Source of the DNA: Phytophthora colocasiae
Taxonomy: Eukaryota > Oomycota > Peronosporomycetes > Peronosporales > Peronosporaceae
DNA: 64,000 nucleotides
Reading direction: 5' to 3'
Assembly: GCA_018806915.1 (NCBI GenBank)
Contig: JAGKQI010000103.1
Coordinates: 1,302,001 to 1,366,000 of the forward strand
The position numbers were made by a program, and so were the translations under genes. Positions 21,366 through 34,453 of this stretch are shown here, one piece after another (position 1 is the first letter of the stretch; the number at the start of each line of letters is the position of its first letter). The notes beneath the pieces were generated by a model that had not been told where the DNA came from, searched no databases, and saw only the letters and a program-made list of their open reading frames with translations.

Positions 21366-22849
21366 TGGTAGTATCATCAGCATCGCGTCTGGCCCAGCGC
21401 CAGCCAGCCAAACGAAAGAAGAAAAACGCGAGTGCGAAGCCGTTATGCGCCAGGAAGAAGGCGAGAGCGGCTGCGCGTGCAGCACGCATTCATTCAGCAG
21501 ACGCTGCTCGACTTAGTGACAATGAAGGACCTCTCTAAAGCCTCAGAGTCTGGCACGGACGCCACAGAGGCGGCCCCGGACGCTGTAGAGGCCGCTGATC
21601 CTGTTCCAGGTGCTGGACCCCCTAACGAGCCAATCGAGCATGCAGTAACGTTGTTTCGGCTATAGTAGACGGTAAAGCGGCCGTGGAAGTGCCTGCAGAG
21701 GCTACGAAGGCAGCAGCACATGCATCCGTTGTTTACCCGAGGTTACAGCAACATTACCGAAGGTTACAGCAACATTTCTCTCGGTTACAGCAACTTTACC
21801 TGGGGTTGCAGCAACTTTGCATATACCAAAGAAGAAGAAGAAGAAGAAGAAGAAGACGCCTGCCTCGCTTGCTTCCTTCACCCGCACCCTTGAAGAAGAT
21901 GATGATGAAGAAGACTGTCGTCTATTCGTGGCCAGTGCAATGACCGCTGCCATTGAGGCGAGGGAATCTGATGACTTGACAATTGATCATACAAATCCGA
22001 CAAACTCTGACACCAACTCTAGTGATACAAATTCCGACAGTGATGACAGTGACGGTGAAATGTACTGGGGAATTTATTGCAAAAATTACGAGCGATCCGA
22101 GCTTACCGTTACTGCGAATTTCGCGTCAACAAAGCAGAGATGGAACGTTGCACGCATTAACGACCGCCGTGGAGACTCCCTGATAACATATCAGTATTAA
22201 GTGCTGTGGGTTACCCCCTCCGTCAAAAAGCGACGGTACTACCAGCGGACTTGGGAGCCACGCGCCCAGCTACTCACGGATGACTTTCGACAAGAGATTG
22301 AGCTGGAAAACTTCGGAGGTGAAGACTTTCGCTGCGTTCTGGCCAACGGATGAGTACGGCAAAAATGCGATTAGTGCAGATATGCAAGGATTGTGCGTGT
22401 TTAACGCCCTGAGACGTGCAGCAGAGTTGAGTGGTCGTCCTGATATCGTGACTCATCGTGACATCGATGACTTCGTCGCTGACCAGCTGGCTTCTCGTGG
22501 AATGGATATGACGAAGGGGACGTTATGGAAGGTTGTGCTTGTCTTCTTACGTCGACTTTGTGATTCTGGTCGTGATTTCATTTACCGAGCCATTGCTTTG
22601 GCCAATTTCGCTGTTGCTGGTCGACGTGGGGTTCATGTGCTGAATGAAATTCCGCTCAAGGATGGTTTCTACGTTGTTGCAGCTTACAACCACCGCAATG
22701 TCGGCCATGCATGTGTCCTGACGGTTCAAGACAAGACTCGGCTGATCTACGATCTGGATGAGGTGATCCCATTGAGTCAGCAGAGGACTGGGCTGATTTC
22801 TACGCATTTTTTCGTTCATTTATTGTCTGCAAGCAGAAGTAGACAATAG
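21366..22849 (+). pseudogene. Retroelement debris: chromodomain-like and cysteine-protease-like fragments
   Basis: A broken reading frame. 21366-21535 encodes a Lys/Arg-rich start (MVVSSASRLAQRQPAKRKKK). After a shift and repeats comes an acidic stretch ending at a TAA at 22198. In the same frame 22201-22350 then reads a block resembling the end of a chromodomain (YYQRTWEPRAQLL). In another frame 22280-22849 encodes a 189-residue segment with QGLCVFNALRRA and VGHACVLTV, a Cys...His pair like papain/OTU-type proteases, followed by YDLDEV. Such protease-like tails occur in oomycete retroelement proteins; exact family not recognised. A run of GAA/AAG repeats (21829-21860) gives poly-Lys. Confidence 0.45.
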
Positions 22850-23104
22850 GAGTTGGTAGGATTTCCGCGGGTTTGCCTAACCAATACTGAACTTTCCCAG
22901 CAAAATTTTTTTTGTCTCATGTGCCTGCATGGATATAAATTCATATGCCAATTGTAATTCGGTACTTGACCAGGGAAAACCTCAACGAGGAGAAAACCTT
23001 TTACGAAAAAACCCAGTGGGAACAATAAAAAACGCATTTAATTTGGCATGCTTCATGCATTAGTGTTATACTCGTACACTTAAACGGTATGACCAGGGAG
23101 AGCT

Positions 23105-23570
23105 TCAAGGGTTTTTCATCCGAAGTTTGGTCCTTAGTTCTCTGAACTGGTGCTTCTCTAAAGCTTTAGTAAAGATGTCAGCTATCATCTCTTTCGTATT
23201 GCAGTAGGTAACGTTGAATTCATGTCGCTCTACCTTTTCTTGTACGAAACAGTATCGTACATGTATATGCTTTGATCGTCCGTGAAGTTCGGGGTTGTAG
23301 CAGATTTTGATGCAGCTTTGGTTGTCCTCATATATAGTGTTAGCCTGCGTTGTAGCAAAGCCAAGTTCTTTGAGGAGAAGTTTGAGGAATATCATCTCTT
23401 GCATGCAGTGACACAGGGCGATATATTCTACCTCTGTTGTAGAGAGAACCACTGTGCTTACGGGAGAGCCATGAGATCGGGACTGCTTGCGAGCATATAC
23501 ACATATCCACCGACTGAACGTTTCGTGTCGGGACAATTAGCGTAGTCAGAGTCACTGTAGGCAAGTAGCT
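23105..23570 (-). pseudogene. Copia RNase H fragment
   Basis: Frame 23536-23105 encodes the Copia RNase H C-terminal region: VVLSTTEVEYIALCHCMQE, IYEDNQSCIKI, GRSKHIHVRYCFVQEK and the terminal MIADIFTKALEKHQFRELR block. It lacks reverse transcriptase and upstream domains; homology stops near 23580, where MULE sequence begins. The sequence to its left (22860-23104) has no clear coding content and could be an LTR remnant. Confidence 0.8.
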
Positions 23571-23576
23571 GATCGG

Positions 23577-25470
23577 CTAGATTCTCTGAGGTAATGTCGG
23601 ATGAGCCTCCCAGAAGGAGACAGTTAGAGTAGTATAGAATCGATAGAATAACGACCGTACCGAAGTATTGATATGGTACGATGCCAAGCTTTCTCCCCCA
23701 GTAAGTTCATAGATTGAAGGATGAAGCTCCCGCACGTCGTAGCGGGTCTTGCGATCCATTGCAATCCAATACTGCTTTTCGACGAGCCGGTAAGCATGTG
23801 GACTCACTTCGCATGCAAGGTTTTGCAGCTCGTTATCGGCTTCTCTGTAACGCATCTGGCCAACTTCCGTAATCTTCTTCGCGTACTCCATTTCAGCGAC
23901 GGCTTGCAAGAACAGTAGCGTTTCTACATAAGCGCCATATCCGGCTTCAAAATATCCTTTATATGCCCCCATGATGTATCAAGCCTATTACACAGCCACA
24001 GTAGATTCATTAGGTTACAACGGAAAATGGAGTACAGTCCACCATCTTACCTGTTATTCGTGTGATTTCCAAGGTGAGGGACGTCTGAACGTGCGTATAA
24101 CGCCTTGCGTGCCAGTTTCGCATGAAATACTTCAGAAATGGCTGCTTGGCCTCAGGTATTTTGTCACTCTCAGAGAGCTGAACGCCGTCCAGCAAGAAAT
24201 ACATGTACTTTAAGTACTTCGTGTATTCTTTGATCGACGTAGCCTGTCTCATCATATCGACGGCTTCCTTGACTTGATCCTTGTCGAAGCTCGATTGGCC
24301 ACCGTATTCGTTCTTTGCCATCTCTGTTCGGATATATTTCTTGAGGTGAAAATGACAACGTATCACTTTGACGTCACCAAACTCCTTCTTCGGAATACTA
24401 AGTTCGCCCATATCTTTGTCAATCACGACCACTAGAACATCTTGCCACGACGGGTTGTTAGACTTGAACGCCTGAATAGCATCAGTGAGGCACTCTTCGC
24501 TTTCATTTTCCATCAGACGATGAACGTACTGACCCTAAGGAGAATATGTCATACAAGAATAAGTTTTTGGTACATTTATGTACCTCCAGCGCCAGGTTTG
24601 TACCTAGAGGTACAATCCGAGTACGATAGTACATGATGTGTAACTAGAGTATTCAAAATGTAACATTAGATAATTAAACGTACATGACCGTAAACTTCGT
24701 TCACCATGAATGAGAAGAGCTTGTACCGGGATTCATTCGTGTTGTGAGTGGCGTCGATGAGAAAAACTTCGGGAAAGGCCTTGAACCAACGACGCATTTG
24801 TCGTGTCTGCAGTGTAATAGTCTGCGCTGTATTGGCATCGTCGACGAAAACAGCAGCGCGATTGCCACGCGTCTTGCAAAAGTTGCGCATCACTGTCTCG
24901 AGGCGCTTCTCCACAGTAACGCCTCCGCGTCGGCGCTCACACATCCTAGCCACCATATTGTGCACGTCGCGAAGGACAACCTTTTTACCTAAGCATTTCC
25001 TAGGCAGAACGTTAGTTAATACGCCAAAATAACGATAAACTCAAGCGCTATACCGGTCTGTTTTTGTAGGTATTGCATGATAAGGTTTGGTTTAGACCCT
25101 GCAGCCTGAAGCTCATCAACAAATGCGAGAACCGACGGGTCGTCGACGTGTGAAACGCAAGAGTCTGTTACGCGCACCATGAACTTCTTCTCTGCATCAT
25201 TCCAGGAGACACCGGTATTGGCTTTACATCCATTATCCCGGTCGAAAAAAGACTTTCGTATCCCCTTGCTGCGGCCTTTACGGGATCACCCATGCGTACA
25301 CACCAACTTAATCCAAAAGTTGACGAAATCTTCAGGAATCAGCTGCTCGGCTTGTGCCTCGACACCGTTCGCCACCAAACGCGCTGCACGGGCCGTGATC
25401 TCACGGTTACCATTGTCCACCGACGTCGAAGTCCGTTACCAGAAAATCTGGTGCGTTCGCTTGTAATACT
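23577..25470 (-). pseudogene. Mutator-like (MULE) transposase remnant
   Basis: Leftward pieces in order: 25460-25060 (HMEEYYKRTHQIF, then KSFFDRDNGCK and VLAFVDELQAAG), 24965-24666 with FPEVFLIDATHNTNESRYKLF carrying the first catalytic Asp, 24513-24010 with VIDKDMGELSIPKKEF, VIRCHFHLKKYI, and 23972-23577 with EVSPHAYRLVEKQYWIAM. These are the usual MULE catalytic and C-terminal blocks. Stops and shifts occur near 25290, between 24666 and 24513 (possibly an intron) and near 23975. No terminal inverted repeats were identified. Confidence 0.8.
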
Positions 25471-25739
25471 CCTCCATGTGCGCAGAAAACGCCTTCCAGC
25501 TTCGATATCGACTGGTGAAGACTCCCAGTTCCCTCCAGTTCTGGCTCGCTGCTGCTTATTCGGATTTGGCTCCCAGAAACCGACATGAGCTAAGCTCCAC
25601 TGTGGAAAATTTTCAAATGAGCGGCTCTGAGGCTTTTCGGGACGTGATAGGGGGAAGAGGGGGTGACAGATTTCCGAAATCTTAACCCCCCAACGACTAA
25701 GGTTGTATATGACAACATGTTGTATGTACAACATGTACC

Positions 25740-27140
25740 ATAGGGATTGGCTCTAAAAACAGCAACATTATAGTGAAATCAAGTATAAGCACATCCCTCA
25801 TAAAAAGTTCGATGCACAGGGCTAGGTTGGAAAACATATCTCAAGATTGGAGCCTTTCTTTGAAAAAGACTGCTGAAAACCACCAGTTGAGAATTTGCGG
25901 AGTTCGCATCGAAGGTAGAGCGCCGCGGAACCCGGAGCGAAAAGGATGCGTTTGCCGCGAGCATGGCAGCCGCACACGCAGACGACCGGGCATGACTGCT
26001 ACAGGAGCATCGCGCGTTTCTGGAGGGTAAGCGGGACACAGACGCAGATTTTTCCTCGGCACGTCCGGATCCCAAGGGAGCCCCAAAGTCGATCGTACTT
26101 GGACGCCCCCCAATGGGCAAGGACGTTGCATATTTGGCTCACAACAAGCGGCTTGTCTCGGAGCAACGACGTGTTATTGCTGCCAAAACTCTCGCTGGGT
26201 CTGGCAATAAGTAGAAGCTAAAAGCGCCCAAGAAGAAGGTGGTGGACGAAACGTGGGATCAGGGGACGATGAAGAAGAGGAGAGGAAGAGGATGTGGATG
26301 AGGACAACGACTGGGAAGACGCAGACGAAGTCGTTGCAAAGGTCCCGAAGGTAACCGCTATGCAGAAGGTGGTCAATGTCCCTAAGGTACATACAACTAG
26401 TTTGTTCTACAATATATTTATGGTGCACTGTGCTAACGACTCATGAATGCAGAAGCCTCGAAAGAAATCGGTAAAGAAACGTGCGAAAGAAGCCAAGGAG
26501 GCAGCAGAAGCTGTAAAACGGAGTGCGGCCTCAAAGGCACGCCAAGATCAAGCCAGCGCGGCTCAGCGTGAGGGGAAGGAAGCCAAGGAAACTGCACGAT
26601 TACGGTTGGTGGAGAAGCAAGCTGAGACGCAGAAGACATGTAAAGCCAAGAAGAGAAGTACCCCGGTGAATCAAGACGCAATGACACCACAGCGTATCCG
26701 CGGACAGGCGACTGCAAGTCGTGGTAGAGGTCCAAATAGACCTCTTCCGTGTGCCAGCTAGGCCATTCCTTTGCGCGTCGTTTTCTGCGTGACCAGAAGT
26801 ATAAGCGCCATTCAGGTTTTTGGCGAGCTCCGAGCATGGCGAACAGGTTTGGCGGGGTATGGGAGCAACTACGCTCAACAAATCCAAATAGACGTCGCGA
26901 GAAGCGATATTGCATTGATCAATGCATACACACTGCTGAAGCGAACAACGGAACAAGTGCCAACACTACGCAAATTCAAGCGCAAAATTGCGGACACTAT
27001 GACTCGAAATGAAAAAAGCCCTTCGGCGTCAGCAGTCACGCCGCCAGAAGAAGCGACAGCGTGAGAAGATTGATGACGTTGTTGGCGCGGACACCTCGAT
27101 CCATATCATTACACCAACTCAACCAGATACAGCAATGGCA
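25740..27140 (+). other. Degenerate repeat region, possible piggyBac C-terminal fragment
   Basis: No intact gene. 26100-26220 and 26438-26760 encode Lys/Ala-rich stretches (RKKSVKKRAKEAKEAAEAVK) joined by a plausible 60-bp intron ending in TGCAG at 26450. 26790-27064 encodes a segment ending DIALINAYTLLKR and LRKFKRKIADTM, similar to the helix after the third catalytic Asp of piggyBac transposases (compare MALVNAFIVFRHYKK at 13090 in the intact copy). Weak evidence; probably an old piggyBac copy. Confidence 0.35.
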
Positions 27141-27143
27141 AAC

Positions 27144-27356
27144 TCAAATGCTATTGGGAGGGTCATCGTCATCGGACATGTCGCTAGCGCTCTCTTCACT
27201 CTCATCTTCAGACACACCATCGTAGTCAAGCTGCTTCACGTAGCCGAGTAGGTGTTTGCCATCGAGTGCTGCGCACACGCGAGTCTTCCACACGTCGAAG
27301 TCCTCGGCGCCGATGAGTCGTGGGAAGGCGTCGCTGGAGGCTTGGCTTGGGCTCAT
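27144..27356 (-). pseudogene. Copia Gag N-terminus
   Basis: Seventy codons starting MSPSQASSDAFPRLIGAEDF with FDVWKTRVCAALDG, the typical Copia Gag opening (F-x-x-W-K). It sits just inside an LTR, preceded by GGTTATGAGCCCAAG, which resembles the half-tRNA initiator-Met primer site used by Drosophila copia. The rest of the element is missing to the left. Confidence 0.7.
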
Positions 27357-27362
27357 AACCTA

Positions 27363-27584
27363 TGGCGAGGTTAACTTGTAGTGAAGAAGAGAGGTGGAAG
27401 GAGAGGAGTTGTTGGTAGCCGTTAAAAGGCGAAGTGATGTTCATTAGATTTAAATGATCTGCACAGTGTGCAGTGCACACCAATGAATAGGAGACTACAT
27501 TCTACTATACGTATAGAGAAAACAAATCATAATTGTTTAAGGAGGTCCTCTGGGTAATCATAGTGTTTAGAGACACCTTTACCA
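27363..27584 (-). repeat. Copia-type 5' LTR
   Basis: About 222 bp, TGGTAAAG to CTCGCCA in the leftward sense, related to 20945-21159. The primer-binding-like sequence and Gag start follow directly, so this is a 5' LTR. Confidence 0.7.
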
Positions 27585-28299
27585 AGCCGGATGTATCAGC
27601 ATTTAGCTCACAGATTTCAGCCATTTGCCGGCGTTTATAACAAGATGTCAGTACTTCCGTGAAGCAACCATTGCGTTCCTCTTGATTGCAGATTCAGAAA
27701 AGGTGATGTCTCGTTTCTTGATAAAAAGGCCGAGAGTGAATCGGGGGTGACGTCCATTTTTTGCTCGACATGTTGTAGAAGACAACATTAATCTTTTTAC
27801 TACCGGACCAAATCTTTGGGGTCCATATGGACCTCTACCTGCGCGAACCATATTGGTGCATTTTGAATTTTTGAACCAATAGTGAGTAACTGGCAGCCTC
27901 CCAAACAACATCTCCTTCAAATTGCCCCCTATGCAAGACTGCACAGACGCGTGTGGGTGGTGTGGTGCGCTTGGTTGCGACTGGCAGCACTAAGGCGGCG
28001 AGCTGAAGGATGCAAGGCAGCGACTGCTGAAACTTTGGCGAAGACGACGGCGGAATCGTGCTGTTAGGCTTGCTCTCCAGTGCATATATCTTTACCAGAA
28101 GAATGGCAACGATATTCCTGCTTGCATTACAGCTTTGGCCGGACAAAATGGATGTAAGTACATTGTCATGCTGATGGCAGCGCTAACTCATCTACGCTTG
28201 TGCTTGACCTGTTCAAACGTTTGCGTGTAAATGCTACAGGGTCATCGGTCGTTGCTCTGCATACAGCCTCCAGTGCCTCGCGAAGTACAGACGACCGCG
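27585..28299. other. Unassigned repeat-like sequence
   Basis: No gene supported. A leftward frame around 27944-27650 contains GRGPYGPQRFGPVVKR and FIKKRDITFS but matches no family I recognise. The region separates the leftward LTR at 27363-27584 from the rightward Copia copy that starts near 28300. Confidence 0.25.
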
Positions 28300-31200
28300 C
28301 TTTGAATACGTCTTGATAGTGGAAGGCGCTGAAGCATTCGACGTGAAAGCCCCTCTCGCACTTCGTGCAGCCGTACTTGGATTCCTTCGATCCCTCTTAA
28401 GCTGCAAGGTTACCAAGGATGCTGAAGTCGACTCTGACGCTGTGGACTACGAGGAGAGCGATGACGAGCTCAAGCCCACCCCCTCGGACTCTGATGATGA
28501 CTCCGAAGCCAGCTCGGATGGTCGATCAAGCGCAAAAACCTTCCAGCCGTTCGACCGTTCAACTCACGTGAAGCTCGCCGACCACGCAAACGCACCAAGA
28601 AAGAGAAGCCTCAGCCTCTTAGTCAGCGTGAACGTCGTCGTCAAGAAGCCAAGACCAAGGCTTTCTTGATGAAAACGATGGACAACATGCACGTACGTCT
28701 GGCCAAGAATCTCACGATTTCCTATGAGAAATTCAACTACATCTGCCAGCCGTACGAGGGGGAGGCCTTTCATGGCGACCCGTACCTCATCCAACACTAC
28801 TTGATGGAGACTAAGTATGAGGAAGGCTCAGACTTGACCGAATTCTTTCTCAAACTTGAGAATGCGATGAAAGCCGCATAAGAAGCCACCGAGTCGGTGA
28901 TGACCGAGGGACAGAAGTCTATCTACCTGTTCCACTCAATGCCCAAGTCTTGGAAGGATGACCTCCGCGTCTGGAATGGTCAGCAGAAGTACATCCCGTA
29001 TGAAGACCATAAACAGAGAATTGAAGGCAAGGTTCGCGATCTCCAAGCTCAAGAGCGCTACACCTTCATCAAAGGCACGCCTGACACCTCTACAACCAAG
29101 GGTGAGCGAGCTGCAGTGGCAACTGAACCCCAGCATCTCATGCGCAGTACCGTAACGATTCCATCATGTGCTCGTACTGTGATCGCCCCCGACACAACAT
29201 TTGTCAGTGCCGCGGCTTGCAGAAGGACTTGCAAGATGGCCGTGTGAAAGCTGGAACTGTACTTCCTGCCAACTTCGCTTTCAAAGGCAACTCGAAGCGC
29301 GAGCAGCCGTTTCGAAACTCGAACAGCGGGAACAACAGGCGCAGCTACAACGGAAACAACAGCCGAGACTTCAAGGGCAACAACGGTGGCTACAAGAAGA
29401 AACACTGGAACAGTGGTAACCAACGTGGCCAAGAGCGCTACAAGAACCGCTTTCTCGAGTCAGACAATGACGACGATGATAGCAACGAAAATAATTCTGG
29501 TAACAAGCGGAAGGTGTCTCGTAAAGGCCGTCGTGATACTGGTCTCATTGCTTTTGCAACCACAGTTAATACCACGGTTAGCCTCACCGCTCAAGCCAAG
29601 ATTGACTCTGGCTGCACTCGCCATGTGACCCATGAATCTCAGTGGTTCAGTGACATCGCCGCCAGCGGTGGCTCAATTACGGTTGGCAAAACAAAACCGG
29701 AAGGAATTGGACGGGTCGAACTGGAAGTCTCTGATTCCAAGGGCACTATGCAGAATCTCATCCTTCATGGCGTCCTGTATGCTTCTTAGCTTCAATTCAG
29801 CCTGTTGTCCGTTCCAGCAGCCGTAAAGCGCTTCAACTTTGACCGCAAGCAGTGCGCTATGCAAACCGACCAGCGCTTCGAGATCAAGGCACTCATGGCT
29901 GGCAACACGGATCTGTATCAGTTCCAAGCCAAGCCTGCGGCACCTCCAGTGGCACTTATTGTTTCAGGTAAGCAACGTTCATTGCTACTTTTACATAAAC
30001 GCCTTGGACATTCTAACGTTCGTGTCTTGAATGACCTTTATAGGAGCCAAGCCATACATGGACTCGATGAATCGGTACCTAAGACAGATTTCTTCTGTGT
30101 TGCATGCACGTTAGCGAAGTCACGCCGCTTCCCCCCCTTTTTTTCTCTAACAGAGTTGTTAAACGTGCCAAAAGACCTTTGTCAAAAGTCCATTCTGATA
30201 TTTGTGGTCCACTTCCTGTGCCTAGCCTTACTGGTTGTCGTTATTTCTTGATCTTCGTCGATGACTTTTCTCGATTCATGTTTACTTACACAATTAAGAA
30301 CCGTAGCGAGTTGTATGACTGCTACGAAGACTACAGGAAGAAAGCCCTAAACATCTTTAGATAGGACATTTCTGTTATTGAGTACACGTTCAGTGTTGAA
30401 GACGATGAGACTCAAGGAAACTTTGAGATTCAACGGCTCCAAGCAGACAATGCGAAAGAGTACAAGAAACTGGGTCGAATCATATTTAAAAAATATGGGA
30501 CTCATGCACAATTCACCAACGCGTACACTCCTCAGCAAAACGGGGTTGCTAAACGCCGCATGCGAACAATCATGGAGCGTGTTCGAGCCCTACTAGTTGA
30601 CGGCAAGCTACCCAACTGTGGGCTGAATGTGTGTGTCACGTGACTACTCTCATCAATATGACGCCTAGCTCTAAGACGGACGGTCGAACCCCGTCGTATG
30701 AGCTCTGGTACAACCGAATTCCATCGATGCAATACATCAAAGTGTTGGTTGCAGCTATACCCACATCACGGAGCAATATTCGACGCTAGATCCCGGTTGT
30801 GCATGTATCTCGGTGTATCTGACCACAAGAAAAGATATAGACTGATGGACATCAATACACATGCAATTGTCTATAGTCGTGATGTCATCTTCAAAGAGGA
30901 CGAATTTCCTCTTCTCACGGGCCTGACGTCTACACCAGATCCTACCCAACCCATGAGCAGGCAGCCACCTGCCGCCACAACTACACCTGTATCTGTGCCA
31001 ACTGCACTAGCACCGGAATCCGAACTTGAAGATGTACCTGTATCAGAATCACAACACCGTCACGTACTTCAGTCCCCGCAATGAGAACCGCACCGAGTAC
31101 AGCGAACAAACGGGTAATGCCCCCCTTGACGGGGGGATATTAATCGAACAGCCATTAATTGCTCATTTAGAACGGAGACGGACTCTGATCCTCCTCACAA

Positions 31201-32440
31201 CTCAGCTCCTAAGCGACCCCGCCTCGCTGCGGAAACCACTGAGAAATGCCTCAACTCTGAGAAGGCCTGTGATGTAACTCTCAACTCTGAGGAAGACATC
31301 CACGAACAGGAGCAACGTCAGCATTAACTGTACACATTACTAGCTATTCGGTATGTGTCAGTGCCCACTACGTATCGGGATGCAATGAAGCCTTCCCACG
31401 CTAACCAGTGGCATCTAGCAGCTAAATCGGAATACAAGTCCCTCATGGACAATAACACTTGGATGTTGGTATCCCCTCCTAAAGGACGGAAGCTTTTAAG
31501 TAGCCGATGTGTCTTCGTAGTGAAGTATACCAGCACTGGTGAAATTGACCGCTTTAAAGCGCGTTTGGTGATGAAAGGGTTCCAACAGGAATTTGGCATC
31601 GACTACAATGAGATTTTCTCACCTGTCATCAGGATGTAGGTATTCAGACTACTGCTTACTATTGCAGCTCTTCTCGATCTTGAAGTCCACCAAATGGATG
31701 TTAAAACAGCATTCCATAATGGCTACTTGGAAGGGGAGATTTTACATGGCTCAACCGGAAGGTTTTAAAACTCCGGGCAAGGAGCACCTAGTGTGTAAAC
31801 TTCTCAAGAGCTTGTACAGGCTGAAACAAGCGCCCCGAGTCTGGTACCAAACTCTGTCGGCCTTCCTAGAAAATCCCAGGTTCCTGAAACTCATTAAAGA
31901 TCAATGTGTCTTTCGACGCACAGTTGGCAACGTCACTTGTTTTATTGCAGTGTACGTTCACGACTTATTGATTATTGCGCCTACACCACCACTCGTCAGT
32001 AAGCTGGAATCAGCCCTGAAAAACGATTCTCCATGTCAGATTTAGGGGAGGTGAAGTACTTACTCGGCTGGTCCATTCAACGTGACCGTAGGAACCAAAC
32101 GATATTTATCCACCAACACATGCACGCTACGAAGGTCATTGACCGCTTCAGCGACTACATTCCGTACCGTATTGCAACACCAGCGAACGGAACGCCAAAC
32201 TTTCCGTAAGTAGCCAACCTAGCAGTGAGCAAGAGAAAGATGCGATGAGTTCAAATCCGTATCGCCAAGCTGTAGGCAGTGTCACGTACCTAATGGTTGG
32301 GCACGACCCGACATGGCATTCTACATGCGTGAAGTCAGTCAGTTCCTAGCTAATACAGGCATGGAACACTGGAAAGCAGTCATTCGTGGTCTTAAGTATC
32401 TGTCAGGAACGAAAGAATACGTATGTCGTGTGAACTAGAA
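28300..32440 (+). pseudogene. Degenerate Copia Gag-Pol copy
   Basis: Rightward order: acidic Gag, KTMDNMHVRLAKNLTISYEK and YLIQHYLMETKYEEG (28670-28860), zinc knuckle CSYCDRPRHNICQC near 29168, Asn/Gly-rich spacer, protease AKIDSGCTRHVTHES near 29600, integrase LHKRLGHSNVRVL near 29995 and HSDICGPLPVPS near 30190, then reverse transcriptase 31340-32440. Stops include TAA at 28879, TAG at 29787 and TAG at 30361, and several shifts occur. The polymerase motif reads YVHD (31953-31964) instead of YVDD, which would abolish catalysis. No RNase H end or LTRs were found; MULE sequence begins at the right border. Confidence 0.88.
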
Positions 32441-32444
32441 ATAT

Positions 32445-34453
32445 CACTGTTCCTGCGCTTTTATGAGGACGATGTTGCTGCCCTGTCGACACGTGATGTA
32501 CTGGCGTCTTACGAATAACAAAAACGCTGTTAAGGTTCACCACATTGCTCCACGATGGAAGTTGTCATACAGCTTAAACCAGCCTGTTGAAGAAGAAGAC
32601 GTTCCCGAGAACGGTATGAATGTAGGAAGTTTCAAGTACGTGAATCTGCTATGACCTCAAGCCAACATCAAGTTTTGAATGGCTCGACGAAGTACAAGCA
32701 CGCGCTACAGCGTGGGAAAAGCATCGCTGACATCAGGAACGGCACGTTTGTCTTTCGACAGATGATAGAAGCCTTGGGTAAAGTTGAGGATATCGTCAAA
32801 GATGGAGTTGCCCCATTCATCGGACGTGAGGGCCATTGGATAGACCCGTTGTCTCAAGTGCCTTCGCTCGACTTTATGGCCGACCAAACAGCTGAAACGA
32901 ATGAGGACGTAAGAGAAGGAACGAATAGCGCTGAAGAAGAGCTATTGCCGACGCAAAAAAGGTTCCGGTTCTCAGTATTCCTCATCTGCAAGCTTCGGGG
33001 AATCTCAAGGCAGCGAGCTACCAACAAGGTAATTATAGTCGCTCGCAATGTTATGCCTGTATTTCCAGCTACATATGAGGTACCTGGAGTTACAAGGAGT
33101 GTGCCTTCAGCTACATGTGGTGCGCAGCAAGACATTACCTGTCTACCCGCAGTCTCATGAGGAGCGGCAACTGTGTACCCCCAGTAACAAGTGATGGGCT
33201 TCGGGTCACAAGTGATGCAAGTGGCGTACATGGAATACCGATTATTGTACCTGGAGGCGCAAATGATGTACCTCAAGTACCGAGCATTGTGTCGGCAGTG
33301 CTTCAAGCATGCCCTGATGAAAAGGACCTTGACGAGAAGTCAGATAAACCAGCAAAATGCCGACATGAAAACAGTGGTTCATCTGAGACGTTGGAGCCAT
33401 TTCGAATAACGAAGAGTATGTCGTCTCTAGATCGGCCGAAAGTGCGCAAGCAACAAAAACAAACTACAACCAACAGCGTATCGGCGAAGGACGAAAGTCA
33501 GCGAATAAGCTTGTTCAAGGGAAGTTGGCACCTGTTCAAAGTTTGGGGAGTATTATGGACAATTTGGCGAGATGGCCATCTACAAAGAAGCGCAAGGTGT
33601 ACTGGCTGTCATCACCAAGCGATCATTGCCCAAAACCAAAAAGGCAATTGCTGGCAAATTCAACGAAGACGACTGTGAAGCAGACATCCGTTACGTTTTA
33701 CCCTAAGCGTTTGTGAAGAAGGCGCTGTCTGCAATTAGGGTCTTCGAAAGTCTCTCGGTGATGAAGTTTCTGGAGATGTAGTCGGCGTTAAAGTTGCTCG
33801 ATTTGGGATTTATTCAGACAAAAACATCCATGCCATGAATAGGTAGCCCACCGCTATGGAGTACGTGGCCGATACAAAACAGGCTATCGATTGGGTACAA
33901 AATACAAACGTTCAAACGGATTGGAATCCCAATGAAACTTCAAGACGGTGTCAGCGACATTCCAGCCGATCGGGAAGCGATGATCAAGCGTATTCCTCTC
34001 CGTCGATCTCGATCAACACTTTTCGGAGGTCTTCCCTATCGTGAACTGCTTTCGTTTTGCGAAAAAAAATGGGTGAACGACGGTGCCATGAGCCATGGGA
34101 TAACTCTTCTTCAGCGGGAGCATGCCGGCGTTGGCATTGGGAACCCCTTATTTCATAGTCTAAGCGACCGTGCTACTCGCATAACCACTGTTAGTGCCAT
34201 TAATCCGTTCCAAGAAGGGCATCACGTGATTTTAGTACCGCTACACTTGGAAGATAGCTACTGGTGTGGCGCTGTAATTGACTTGCGTTCGGGTAGCAGA
34301 GGGATCACTATTTTCGATCCATTACAAGCAAAGAAGAACAAGTACTACGCAGCATGCAAAACGACACTGAAAGACCTTTATGGAGAGCTGCATGAGATTT
34401 TAGAAGATAACTTTCATCAGCATCAGCACAAAGTGTTTTGTACATTCGAGTAA
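32445..34453 (+). pseudogene. MULE C-terminal remnant with SWIM finger and Ulp1-like protease
   Basis: 32448-32492 encodes a SWIM zinc finger (CSCAFMRTMLLPCRH, pattern CxC-x10-CxH), followed by HHIAPRWKLSYS. 32651-33160 and further frames are charged and unplaced. 33932-34453 encodes a C48/Ulp1-like protease segment: GGLPYRELLSFCEKKWVNDG, HHVILVPLHLEDSYWCGAV and ITIFDPLQAKKNKYY. At the site where Ulp1 enzymes carry the catalytic His (HW), this copy reads YW, and the Cys box is cut off by the stop at 34451. MULEs carrying Ulp1-like domains are known in plants (Kaonashi type). Upstream DDE domain absent. Confidence 0.7.

Noticed and set aside
20945..27584. One large Copia element between the LTRs at 20945 and 27363
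   Set aside because: The LTRs are related but clearly diverged, the flanking five-base sequences differ, and the interior mixes several element types and orientations.
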